From Candidatus Brevibacterium intestinigallinarum (GTDB taxonomy: Bacteria > Actinomycetota > Actinomycetes > Actinomycetales > Brevibacteriaceae): DNA of 19,598 nt. Positions within the stretch are counted from its first letter, which is position 1, and each line of letters opens with the position of its first letter. The stretch covers positions 1 through 19,598 of the forward strand of contig DWZY01000149.1 in assembly GCA_019117325.1 (NCBI GenBank). The letters run 5' to 3'. The translations under genes and the position numbers were made by a program. Positions 1 to 7,091 of the stretch are shown one piece after another. Below the pieces are notes generated by a model, which saw only the letters and a list, made by a program, of their open reading frames with translations, did not search any database and had not been told where the DNA came from.

Positions 1-827
1 CGCCGCAGCAGGGCTCGCAGCCCCAGCAGTGGAGTGAGCCCCAGCAGTGGGGCCAGCAGGGTTCCCAGCCTCAGCAGTGGGCCCCGCAGCAGGAGCAGCA
101 CGGCTCGCAGCAGCAGTGGGGAGGGGCACCGCAGCAGTACGGGCAGGACCAGTACGGGCAGCCGCAGTACGGCCAGGACCCCTACGCCCAGCAGCCTCCG
201 GCCCCTCAGTACGGCGACCCGGCCGCCGCGGCTCCGCAGGCCGGTGCCCAGCAGTCGGACCCGTGGGCTCAGCCGTCCTTCGGCTCCGGCCCTCAGCATC
301 CGCAGCAGGCGCAGGGACAGGATCCGTACGGCCAGCAGCCCGGCGCGCAGCCGGTCGGCTCACAGGGCCAGACCGCCGGCGGGCCGCCGCAGCAGTGGAA
401 CGATCCGGCCCAGGCCCCGGTGGGCCAGGAGCAGGGAAGCGCCGGGAACCCGCAGTTCTCCGGGATCCTCGATCCGCACACCGGCGAGATCCACCCCGTC
501 CCGGACCTGCAGAACCTCGATGACACGGATGCGCTCCTGGTCGTCGTTTCCGGTCCGGATGCCGGCGCGCAGATCCTGCTGGACACGGACGTCGTGACGG
601 TCGGCCGCAGCCCCAACGCGGACATCTTCCTGGATGACGTGACCGTGTCGCGCAAGCACGCGGAGTTCGTCCGCACCCCCTCGGGCTTCACGCTGCGCGA
701 CACCGGATCGCTCAACGGGACGTATGTGGGCCGGCAGCTCATCGACTCGATCGAGCTGCAGAACGGCGCGGACGTGCAGATCGGGAAGTTCCGGATGATC
801 TTCCAGCAGCGTCCGCGGACCAGCTGA
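1..827 (+). CDS. FHA-domain protein with Gln-rich N-terminal region (5' end outside window)
   Basis: The frame is open from the left edge (first full codon at position 3) to TGA at 825-827, so the gene starts upstream of the window; 274 residues are visible. The GTG at 420 is internal and not a real start. Visible residues 1-139 are low complexity: about 45 are Gln, mixed with Pro, Gly, Tyr, Trp and Ala, with repeated GSQPQQW, PQQW and QYGQ motifs. Residues about 177-270 form an FHA (phosphothreonine-binding) domain with its hallmark residues: GR in VGRSPNAD (Arg202), SRKH (216-219) and NG in GSLNGTY (238-239). The domain closely resembles GarA/OdhI of mycobacteria and corynebacteria, and the neighbouring DUF151 gene fits the garA locus. 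The ETT phospho-motif that precedes the GarA FHA domain is not seen in the linker. A role binding phosphoproteins made by a Ser/Thr kinase is inferred. It could be a paralogue rather than a GarA orthologue. Confidence 0.9.
   Translation, partial: PQQGSQPQQWSEPQQWGQQGSQPQQWAPQQEQHGSQQQWGGAPQQYGQDQYGQPQYGQDPYAQQPPAPQYGDPAAAAPQAGAQQSDPWAQPSFGSGPQHPQQAQGQDPYGQQPGAQPVGSQGQTAGGPPQQWNDPAQAPVGQEQGSAGNPQFSGILDPHTGEIHPVPDLQNLDDTDALLVVVSGPDAGAQILLDTDVVTVGRSPNADIFLDDVTVSRKHAEFVRTPSGFTLRDTGSLNGTYVGRQLIDSIELQNGADVQIGKFRMIFQQRPRTS
3..419 (+). repeat. Gln-codon-rich low-complexity coding segment
   Basis: This part of the FHA gene is dominated by CAG codons and carries imperfect internal repeats: two GSQPQQW blocks near the left edge, then QYGQ-type repeats around positions 130-190. 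It encodes a probably disordered, prion-like tail. Its true length is unknown because the gene begins outside the window. Confidence 0.75.
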
Positions 828-838
828 ACGCGATCCGC

Positions 839-1375
839 ATGGCTGATCGCGAAGCAGAAGTCGTCGGGATCCGGATCGAGCTCCCCGCGAACCAGTCGAT
901 CCTCGTGCTCAAGGCGATCGATCTCCCGCGGTACCTGCCGATCTGGATCGGACCCTCGGAGTCCGCGCTCATCCAGATGGCCCAGCGGGGACTCGTCTCC
1001 GCCCGTCCGCTCACGCACCAGCTCCTGCTGGATGTGCTCGACCACTACGGGGCGGGCATCGAACGGGTGACGGTGACCCGGCGCGAGGAGCACACGTTCT
1101 TCGCGCGGATCGACACGACGGACGGCAAGCAGATCTCCGCCCGCCCGTCGGACGCTGTCCTCCTGGCCCTCACCGCGGACGCACCCGTGTTCGTGTCGCA
1201 GGCCGTCCTCGATGAGAACGGCATCGATGCGCCCGAACCGGACGAGGACGCGGTCGCGGAGTTCCGCGAGTTCCTGGACCACGTGTCCGCCGAGGACTTC
1301 GGCGCGGATGACGCGCCGCCCACCGACGAACCGCCCGCCGACGACGCGGGCGACGAGGGGTCCGACGACCGCTGA
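839..1375 (+). CDS. DUF151 / bifunctional nuclease family protein
   Basis: 178 residues from ATG at 839. The DUF151 core is recognisable at residues 1-130: an EAEVVGIRIELP opening, YLPIWIGPSES, a PLTHQLLLDVLD helix and the ARPSDAVLLAL motif. The last 40 or so residues are acidic and rich in Asp, Glu and Pro. Plant members were described as DNase/RNase, but the bacterial role is unsettled, so nuclease activity should not be assumed. The start lies 11 bases after the FHA stop with no good Shine-Dalgarno sequence, which suggests translation coupled to the upstream gene. In mycobacteria garA and the DUF151 gene Rv1829 are separated by a MerR regulator (Rv1828); here that gene is absent. Confidence 0.9.
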   Translation: MADREAEVVGIRIELPANQSILVLKAIDLPRYLPIWIGPSESALIQMAQRGLVSARPLTHQLLLDVLDHYGAGIERVTVTRREEHTFFARIDTTDGKQISARPSDAVLLALTADAPVFVSQAVLDENGIDAPEPDEDAVAEFREFLDHVSAEDFGADDAPPTDEPPADDAGDEGSDDR

Positions 1376-1403
1376 GGACAGCGGCGGCCCCTGAACGACT
1401 GAT

Positions 1404-1409
1404 GAAAGG
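1404..1409 (+). promoter_or_regulatory. Ribosome binding site of the DAHP synthase gene
   Basis: GAAAGG lies 8 bases before the ATG at 1418 and supports that start. The gap from the DUF151 stop is 42 bases and holds no clear promoter or terminator, so the gene is probably expressed with the genes before it. Confidence 0.6.
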
Positions 1410-1417
1410 CTCCTTCC

Positions 1418-2821
1418 ATGGGCTTCAACGCTGACCCGCGCTTCTTCGAGGCGATGGGCTCGGTCCAGGCGACTCCGCAGACCCTCGAGGGTCTGGAGAA
1501 CTGGCGCGACCTCGCACCGCTGCAGCAGCCGACGTACACGGACCCGGCAGAGCTCGAGACGGTGCTCGAGGAGCTCTCCAGTGTGCCGCCCCTCATCTTC
1601 GCGGGTGAGGCGGATCTGCTGACGAGCCGGATCGCCGAGGCCGCGGCCGGCCGCGCGTTCATCCTCGCCGGAGGCGACTGCGCGGAGACCTTCGTGGACG
1701 CGCAGGCGGACAAGATCCGCCGCCGGATCCAGACGGTGCTGCAGATGGCGGCAGTCCTCACCTACGCGGGCTCGGTGCCCGTCGTGAAGATGGGCCGCAT
1801 GGCGGGCCAGTTCGCCAAGCCGCGCTCCTCCGACGTCGAGACGCGCGACGGTGTCACGCTCCCGTCGTACCGCGGCGACATCGTCAACGGGCACGAGTTC
1901 ACCCCCGAGGCGCGCCGTCACGATCCTCACCGCCTGCTGCAGGCGTACCATGTCTCCTCGTCCACCCTGAACCTCATCCGGGCGTTCACTCAGGGGGGAT
2001 TCGCGGACCTGCGCCGAGTCCACGACTGGAACACCGGCTTCCTGGGCTCGAACCCCAACTACCACCGGTACGAGCAGATCGCGCGCGAGATCGACCGGGC
2101 GCTCAAGTTCATGGCCGCGTGCGGCGCGGACTTCGACGCGCTCAATTCCGTCGAGTTCTTCGCGGCGCACGAGGCGCTGCTGCTCGAGTACGAGCGCGCG
2201 CTGACCCGCATCGACTCGCGCACGGGCAATCCCTACGCGGTGTCCGGACACTTCCTCTGGATCGGTGAGCGGACGCGCGACCTCGACGGTGCGCACGTGG
2301 ACTTCCTCTCGCGCGTGCACAACCCGATCGGCGTGAAGCTGGGCCCCACGATCACGAAGGACGAGGTCCTCCGCCTGGTCGACCGACTGGATCCGGAGCG
2401 GACACCGGGCCGACTGAGCTTCATCACCCGGATGGGCGCGGGAAAGATCCGCGAGAAGCTGCCGGCTCTGCTGGCCGAGGTCGGCCACGAGCTGCCGCAG
2501 GTGACGTGGGTCTGCGATCCCATGCACGGCAACACGATCACCGCAGGCAACGGATTCAAGACCCGCCGCTTCGAGGATGTCGTCGAGGAGGTCGCCGGCT
2601 TCTTCGACGCGCACGCGGAGGCGGGCACGGTGCCCGGCGGCCTGCACATCGAGCTGACCGGCGATGACGTGACCGAAGTCCTGGGCGGCGGTGCGGAGAT
2701 CGACGAGGAGGGCCTGCGCAGGCGCTACGAGACGCTCGTCGACCCGCGCCTCAACCACGATCAGTCCCTCGAGATGGCCTTCCAGGTCGCCGAGCTGCTC
2801 ACGAAGGCATCCCGGGCCTGA
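1418..2821 (+). CDS. aroG: Class II 3-deoxy-D-arabino-heptulosonate 7-phosphate synthase
   Basis: 467 residues. The enzyme condenses phosphoenolpyruvate and erythrose 4-phosphate to DAHP, the first step of the shikimate pathway to aromatic amino acids. It is the class II type of mycobacteria (Rv2178c, 462 residues), not the short class I type. The metal ligands are visible: Cys88 in GGDCAE, His370 in DPMHGN, Glu412 in HIELTG and Asp442 in LVDPRLNH, each one residue beyond the M. tuberculosis positions as I recall them. Substrate-binding segments VVKMGRMAGQFAKPRS and GVKLGPTI are intact. The family N-terminal extension (about 40 residues, MGFNADPRFFEAM onward) is kept; in M. tuberculosis this region contributes to assembly and allosteric control by aromatic amino acids, and the same is inferred here. 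In mycobacteria this gene is also close to the pknL and Rv2175c genes. Confidence 0.97.
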   Translation: MGFNADPRFFEAMGSVQATPQTLEGLENWRDLAPLQQPTYTDPAELETVLEELSSVPPLIFAGEADLLTSRIAEAAAGRAFILAGGDCAETFVDAQADKIRRRIQTVLQMAAVLTYAGSVPVVKMGRMAGQFAKPRSSDVETRDGVTLPSYRGDIVNGHEFTPEARRHDPHRLLQAYHVSSSTLNLIRAFTQGGFADLRRVHDWNTGFLGSNPNYHRYEQIAREIDRALKFMAACGADFDALNSVEFFAAHEALLLEYERALTRIDSRTGNPYAVSGHFLWIGERTRDLDGAHVDFLSRVHNPIGVKLGPTITKDEVLRLVDRLDPERTPGRLSFITRMGAGKIREKLPALLAEVGHELPQVTWVCDPMHGNTITAGNGFKTRRFEDVVEEVAGFFDAHAEAGTVPGGLHIELTGDDVTEVLGGGAEIDEEGLRRRYETLVDPRLNHDQSLEMAFQVAELLTKASRA

Positions 2822-2823
2822 GC

Positions 2824-3879
2824 GTGGAGCCCATCGACCTGCGCTCCGACACGCTCACCCGTCCCGGCCCGCAGATGCGCAGGGCGATGGCGGACGCGGT
2901 CGTGGGCGACGACGTGTACGGGGAGGACCCCACCGTCAACGCGCTCGAGGCCCGCGTCGCAGAGATGCTGGGCCACGAGGCCGGCCTCTTCTGCGCGACC
3001 GGCTCGCTGGCGAACATGGTGGGGGTCGCGGCCTCCGTGGGGCGCGGGCAGGAGCTCCTTGCGGAGTCGCGCGCGCACATCCTCCGCTCGGAGGTGGGCG
3101 GCCACGGCGCGATCGCCGGGATCACGAGCCGCACGTGGATCTCACCGGACGGGACGCTGGAAGCCGCGGACGCACTCGCGCTCGCGGAGTCGCCCCGCGG
3201 GTACAGCTCGGTGGGGACCGCTCTCATCGCGGTCGAGAACACCCACAACTTCTCCGGTGGCCGGATCGCCGCGATCGACCAGCTGCGCGAGCTGCGAGCA
3301 CGCACCGCCGAGCGCGGCATCCGCGTGCACATGGACGGTGCGCGGGTCGCGAACGCGGTCGTCGCAGAGGGGTCGAGCTTCGCGGACCAGGGCGCGGTCG
3401 CTGACTCCGTGAGCATCTGCCTCTCGAAGGGTCTGGGCGCTCCCGTGGGCAGCGTCCTGACGGGGAGCAGAGAGCTCATCGACGAGGCCCGCTACCTGCG
3501 CAAGCGCTACGGCGGCGGCATGCGTCAGGCTGGCATCCTGGCGGCCGCGGGACATGTCGCTCTCGATCAGAACATCGAGCGGCTGGCCGACGACCACGCG
3601 CACGCGGACCTCATCGCCCGCACCGTCGCAGAGGCCGTGCCCGGGGCGGCAGATCCCGGGAGCGTCCAGACGAACATCGTCATGCTGAACCCGGGGCGAG
3701 TGGGGGTCCCCGCAGAGCGCCTCGCACAGGCGGCGGGGGAGCGCGGCGTGCGCATCCTCGCGCTCAACGAGCTGGAATGCCGACTTGTCACGCACCTCGA
3801 CGTCTCCGCCGAGCAGGCTCAAGAAGCGGCTAGCATCCTCGCCGAGGTGACCGAGGAACTCGCCGCCGCGGCTGGCTGA
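2824..3879 (+). CDS. ltaE: Low-specificity L-threonine aldolase (PLP enzyme)
   Basis: 351 residues, starting at a GTG two bases after the DAHP synthase stop, so the two are very likely co-translated. The enzyme cleaves L-threonine or allo-threonine to glycine and acetaldehyde using pyridoxal phosphate (fold type I). Visible landmarks are the opening DLRSDTLTRPGPQMR, GDDVYGEDPTVN, His85 in RAHIL (the residue that stacks on PLP in this family), Asp171 and Arg174 in HMDGAR, and the Schiff-base lysine Lys202 in ICLSKGLGAPVGS. Length and motif order match the ltaE/GLY1 family. The gene is not part of the shikimate pathway; the pairing may simply reflect shared amino acid metabolism. Stereospecificity cannot be read from the sequence. 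It ends facing the kinase gene. Confidence 0.93.
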   Translation: MEPIDLRSDTLTRPGPQMRRAMADAVVGDDVYGEDPTVNALEARVAEMLGHEAGLFCATGSLANMVGVAASVGRGQELLAESRAHILRSEVGGHGAIAGITSRTWISPDGTLEAADALALAESPRGYSSVGTALIAVENTHNFSGGRIAAIDQLRELRARTAERGIRVHMDGARVANAVVAEGSSFADQGAVADSVSICLSKGLGAPVGSVLTGSRELIDEARYLRKRYGGGMRQAGILAAAGHVALDQNIERLADDHAHADLIARTVAEAVPGAADPGSVQTNIVMLNPGRVGVPAERLAQAAGERGVRILALNELECRLVTHLDVSAEQAQEAASILAEVTEELAAAAG

Positions 3880-3882
3880 CCG

Positions 3883-3910
3883 ATCTGATCTCCCGCCGGC
3901 GGGGTCAGAT
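3883..3910. terminator. Hairpin between convergent genes, candidate bidirectional terminator
   Basis: ATCTGA (3883-3888) pairs perfectly with TCAGAT (3905-3910). After a two-base bulge, TCCCG pairs with CGGGG (one wobble) around a CCGG tetraloop. The hairpin fills the 34-base gap between the stops of the aldolase and the kinase. No T-run follows on either strand, so intrinsic termination is plausible but not certain. Confidence 0.55.
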
Positions 3911-3913
3911 GGG

Positions 3914-5836
3914 TCAGTCCTCGTCGTCCGTGTCGCTGCTGTCGGACGACGGATCGCTGCTGTCTGAGGACGAGTCGTCGGCCTTCTTCCCCTTCGAGAC
4001 CTTGAGCATGATGAGGTCGCCCTCTTGCGCCTCCGTGCGGCCCTTCGGAGTCTGGGAGATGACCTTCCCCTTCGCGACCTCGTCATCGAAGACATCGTCG
4101 CGGGAGATGCGGAAGCCCATGCGGGCCAGCTTGGCGAACGCGGAGTCGTAGTCGAGACCCGTCACGATCGGCACCTCGATCGGCTCGACGCCCTTCGAGA
4201 CGACGAGGTCGACGGGCGTGCCCTTGGGCACCTCGGCCTCACCGGAGTCCTGGCTGATGACGGTGCCCTCCGGCACGTCGTCGGAGAACTCGCGGGTGAT
4301 CCGCCCCAGGACCATGCCGGAGGATTCCAGGCTGGTCCGCGCGTCGGCCTCGGCCGAGCCGGTCACGTCCGGGACGCGGAAGAGCTCCTCGCCCTGGGAG
4401 ACCGTGATCGTGACCGAGTCGCCCGGCTGCAGCTCCTCTCCGGCGCCGGGATGGACGTCCATGAGACGGCCCGACGGGATCGTCGTGCTGTGCGCATCGA
4501 CCGTCTCCGCGCTCAGGCCCGCGTCCTCGAGCAGCGCGATGTACTCTGCGGGGTCCTGTCCAGCGGTGTACTGCGGCACAGCCACGGACCGGTCGCCCAG
4601 GACCGCCCAGCCGCCCAGCCCCAGTGCGGCCAGGAGGACGACGACGAGGCCGATGATGACACCGCGCCTGCCCGTCCTGCGCTGTGCGGCCGAGGCCGGC
4701 GCCGAGGTTGCTGATTCGCCGCCGGCCGTCGATGCGGCGGACGCGGTGCTGGCAGCCGCTGCGGTGCGGGCGCTGTCCTCCCGGACGGTGCCGCCTGCAG
4801 CTGCTGCCGCGGCCTCGGGACCTGCCTCGTCGCGTTCGTCGTCGGCCAGGTACGGGATCTCGTCCGTGCCCGCCTGCGTGCGGATCGGCTCGGAGTCGGC
4901 TCCCGGCTCGAAGATCGTCGCGGTAGGGACGAGGATCGGTCGGGTCGCGAAGGCGGGCTTCTCCAGACCCTCGGACTCGTCGAGGTCCAGCTCTGCGGGA
5001 GTGAGCGAGGAGCGGGCCTCGGCGAGTGCCTCGCGCAGCGCCGTGGCGGTCTGGGGCCGCTCCTCCGGGTCGCGGGAGGTCGCCCAGAGGACGAGTGCAT
5101 CGAGGCGGGGGCTGAGGCCGGGACGCTCGTCGGAGGGCGGCGGGACGTCGTCGTGGACGTGGCGGTAGGCGACCTGGATGGGTACCTCGTCCGTGTACGG
5201 CTGGAAGCCGGTCAGCATCTCGTAGAGGATGATGCCGACCGTGTAGAGGTCGGTCCGCTCGTCCGCTCCCGTCCGGGTCACGAGCTCGGGAGCGACGTAG
5301 CCGACCGTGCCCATGAGCGTCTTCGTCGTGGTCGCCGCGCTGACAGCCCGCGCCAGTCCGAAGTCCGCGAGCTTGATCTGCCCGTCGGCGCCCAGCAGCA
5401 CGTTGTCGGGCTTGAGATCGCGGTGGATCATGCCGGCGGCGTGCACCGCTTCGAGACCCGCCAGCACAGCATCGAGGACGATGAGCGCCTGGCGGGGAGT
5501 GAGCGTGCCGCGGTGGCGGAGCTCCTTCCGCAGCGTCACATTGGGCAGGTACTCCATGACGAGGTAGACGGCGTCGCCGTCGCGGCCCGTGTCATGGACG
5601 GCCACGACGTTCGAGTGGATGAGGTGGGCCGCCGCGCGCGCCTCGCGCTGGAAGCGCTCGACGAATCCCTCGTCGTCCAGCAGGTGCCGATGCATGACCT
5701 TGAGGGCCACGACCCTGTCGAGCCGCAGATCGGTGCCCTTGTAGACCATGGCCATGCCGCCGCGGGCGACCGGGTCGTCGATCCGGTACCGGTCGTCCAG
5801 AACGTGCCCCAGCAGGGGGTCGGTGAGTGTGGTCAT
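3914..5836 (-). CDS. Membrane Ser/Thr protein kinase with three PASTA domains
   Basis: 640 residues. A Hanks-type kinase domain spans about residues 15-275: glycine loop ARGGMAMVYKG, Lys46 in VALKV, catalytic HRDLKPDN (Asp140), DFG (158-160) and an activation loop with candidate autophosphorylation threonines 169-171 and 173 before GTVGYVAPE. A juxtamembrane linker rich in Ala, Ser and acidic residues (280-390) leads to one transmembrane helix (about 392-412). Three extracellular PASTA domains follow (about 414-481, 484-548, 551-616), then a Ser/Asp tail (619-640). PASTA domains bind muropeptides or lipid II, so this should be a cell-wall-sensing kinase of the PknB kind. Its locus, close to class II DAHP synthase and an Rv2175c-type gene, corresponds to pknL of M. 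tuberculosis; I assign no symbol because I cannot separate pknB from pknL orthology. Its ATG overlaps the stop of the LysM gene by four bases. Confidence 0.95.
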   Translation of the reverse strand: MTTLTDPLLGHVLDDRYRIDDPVARGGMAMVYKGTDLRLDRVVALKVMHRHLLDDEGFVERFQREARAAAHLIHSNVVAVHDTGRDGDAVYLVMEYLPNVTLRKELRHRGTLTPRQALIVLDAVLAGLEAVHAAGMIHRDLKPDNVLLGADGQIKLADFGLARAVSAATTTKTLMGTVGYVAPELVTRTGADERTDLYTVGIILYEMLTGFQPYTDEVPIQVAYRHVHDDVPPPSDERPGLSPRLDALVLWATSRDPEERPQTATALREALAEARSSLTPAELDLDESEGLEKPAFATRPILVPTATIFEPGADSEPIRTQAGTDEIPYLADDERDEAGPEAAAAAAGGTVREDSARTAAAASTASAASTAGGESATSAPASAAQRRTGRRGVIIGLVVVLLAALGLGGWAVLGDRSVAVPQYTAGQDPAEYIALLEDAGLSAETVDAHSTTIPSGRLMDVHPGAGEELQPGDSVTITVSQGEELFRVPDVTGSAEADARTSLESSGMVLGRITREFSDDVPEGTVISQDSGEAEVPKGTPVDLVVSKGVEPIEVPIVTGLDYDSAFAKLARMGFRISRDDVFDDEVAKGKVISQTPKGRTEAQEGDLIMLKVSKGKKADDSSSDSSDPSSDSSDTDDED

Positions 5837-6909
5837 GACCTCTCCTCCGCTCGCATCCGGTCGGCCAGGATCTGGACATTCGCCGCGAACCGCCGGGTGT
5901 CGGGGTGCGGGCCGACGGAGCGTACGGACGCGAGCCCCTGGTAGTACCCGGACAGCGCCTGGGCCTCGTCGTCCGCGGACTCCAGCAGGGTCGAGAGGAT
6001 GACGACGCCCGCCGTCGCGTTGTCGGCGGGATCGAGGACGTCGAGCGAGCGACCGACCGCGTGGGATGCGCAGTGCGCGGCGTGCGGAGTCACCTGCATG
6101 AGGCCGATCGCGTTCCCGGGACTCACGACCCCGTGGTGGAGGCCGGATTCGACCTGGGCCACCGCGATCGCGAGGGCGGGCGCGAGGTCGTGCGCCCGCG
6201 CGGCACCCTCGATGAGGGTTCGGGCCTGGCGCCGGGTCGGCAGCGGGCGGGCCAGGAGGCTGCGACGGTTGATCCTCGCCGCGCGCACGGTCTCCGGCGG
6301 GAACCCGTCCTCGGCCGCGGACAGCGGCGGGAGGTCGTCCTCACCGGGGAGTGGCCGAGCACTCAGGGCGCCGGTGCCCGCCAGGTTCAGCAGCTCGCCC
6401 TCGATGATGAGTCGGGAGTCACCCATCGCGTTCGCCCGCTGCACGTCGAGCGGGCGGAGACGGTGGCGCGCGGCGAGTGATTCGAGGGTGTCGCCGGGGC
6501 GGACTCGATCGGTGGCCGGGCCGTCCGTCACCTGGCGCTCCGGGAGGGAGAGGATCTGTCCCGAGCGCAGGACAGGGCGACGGGACAGGTCGTTGAGTTC
6601 GACGAGTGCCGGCACGGAGACGCCGAACTTCGCGGCGACGCTGACCAGGTCATCGCCCTGGCGGACGCGATAGGCACGACCGCCGTGGGAGACGGGGACG
6701 GAATCGGAGACGGTCCCGGAGGTGAAGCCCGGACCGCTCGTCACGTCGATCGGCAGTGCCGGGGGTGCCTCGTCGGCCTCGCGGGGCAGTGTGGCTGCGG
6801 GGGCGGACAGGAGCGAGGGCACCAGGAGGGGATCGGGGCGGGCAGTGCGGGCTCGACCGCGGCGCCCGCGCGGGGTGGGCGTTGCATGCTCCGTCGGCAC
6901 TGGGGTCAT
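5833..6909 (-). CDS. Protein with two LysM domains and a lytic transglycosylase (SLT)-like domain
   Basis: 358 residues from the ATG at 6909. Two LysM peptidoglycan-binding domains are seen at about 80-123 (YRVRQGDDLVSVAAKFGVSV onward) and 135-177 (DRVRPGDTLESLAARH onward). An SLT-type domain follows at about 228-354, with probable catalytic Glu254 in AVAQVESGL and the family motifs GLMQVTP and DPADNATAGVVIL. The expected activity is non-hydrolytic cleavage of glycan strands outside the cell. The frame stays open to an ATG at 7122, but that start would overlap the divergent gene at 7092; 6909 is preferred and has an AGGA close upstream. The N-terminus is Arg-rich (PRGRRGRARTARP) with only a short, weak hydrophobic stretch, so the export signal is unclear. 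The stop overlaps the kinase start (ATGA), implying one operon with the kinase. Confidence 0.88.
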   Translation of the reverse strand: MTPVPTEHATPTPRGRRGRARTARPDPLLVPSLLSAPAATLPREADEAPPALPIDVTSGPGFTSGTVSDSVPVSHGGRAYRVRQGDDLVSVAAKFGVSVPALVELNDLSRRPVLRSGQILSLPERQVTDGPATDRVRPGDTLESLAARHRLRPLDVQRANAMGDSRLIIEGELLNLAGTGALSARPLPGEDDLPPLSAAEDGFPPETVRAARINRRSLLARPLPTRRQARTLIEGAARAHDLAPALAIAVAQVESGLHHGVVSPGNAIGLMQVTPHAAHCASHAVGRSLDVLDPADNATAGVVILSTLLESADDEAQALSGYYQGLASVRSVGPHPDTRRFAANVQILADRMRAEERS

Positions 6910-6969
6910 CCGTCCTGCTGGTGGTCTGTGGTCATGAGCGGGGGAAGTCGGCGTCACGCAGACAGCACC

Positions 6970-6975
6970 AGCGTA
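6970..6975 (-). promoter_or_regulatory. Candidate -10 element for the LysM-kinase operon
   Basis: On the minus strand this reads TACGCT, which fits the actinobacterial TANNNT pattern. It would start transcription about 50 bases before the ATG at 6909. No convincing -35 element is visible. Confidence 0.4.
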
Positions 6976-6983
6976 GCCAGCGA

Positions 6984-6993
6984 TTCGCGCGAA
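6984..6993. promoter_or_regulatory. Ten-base perfect palindrome in the divergent intergenic region
   Basis: TTCGCGCGAA lies in the 182-base gap between the LysM gene and the Rv2175c-type gene, in the spacer just upstream of the candidate -10 at 6970-6975. It could be an operator. CpG-rich palindromes also occur by chance in DNA of this composition. Confidence 0.3.
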
Positions 6994-7079
6994 CCCGCGA
7001 TGCCGCGGACGGCGTGTCGCGACCCGCCGGGACGCGGCGGCACGAGGGGCGGCCGGTGGGACTGCGCCGCCGGAGTCGT

Positions 7080-7085
7080 TAGGCT
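7080..7085 (+). promoter_or_regulatory. Candidate -10 element giving a leaderless mRNA for the Rv2175c-type gene
   Basis: TAGGCT fits TANNNT. Six bases separate it from the GTG start at 7092, the spacing expected between a -10 element and the transcription start. No Shine-Dalgarno sequence is evident, so the mRNA may begin at its start codon. Confidence 0.5.
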
Positions 7086-7091
7086 GGTGGG

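Noticed and set aside
293..2758. An 821-codon open frame on the minus strand
   Set aside because: It lies antisense to the FHA, DUF151 and DAHP synthase genes, which have clear homology. Its Arg, Val and Leu-rich product matches nothing I recognise; it reflects high GC in third positions.
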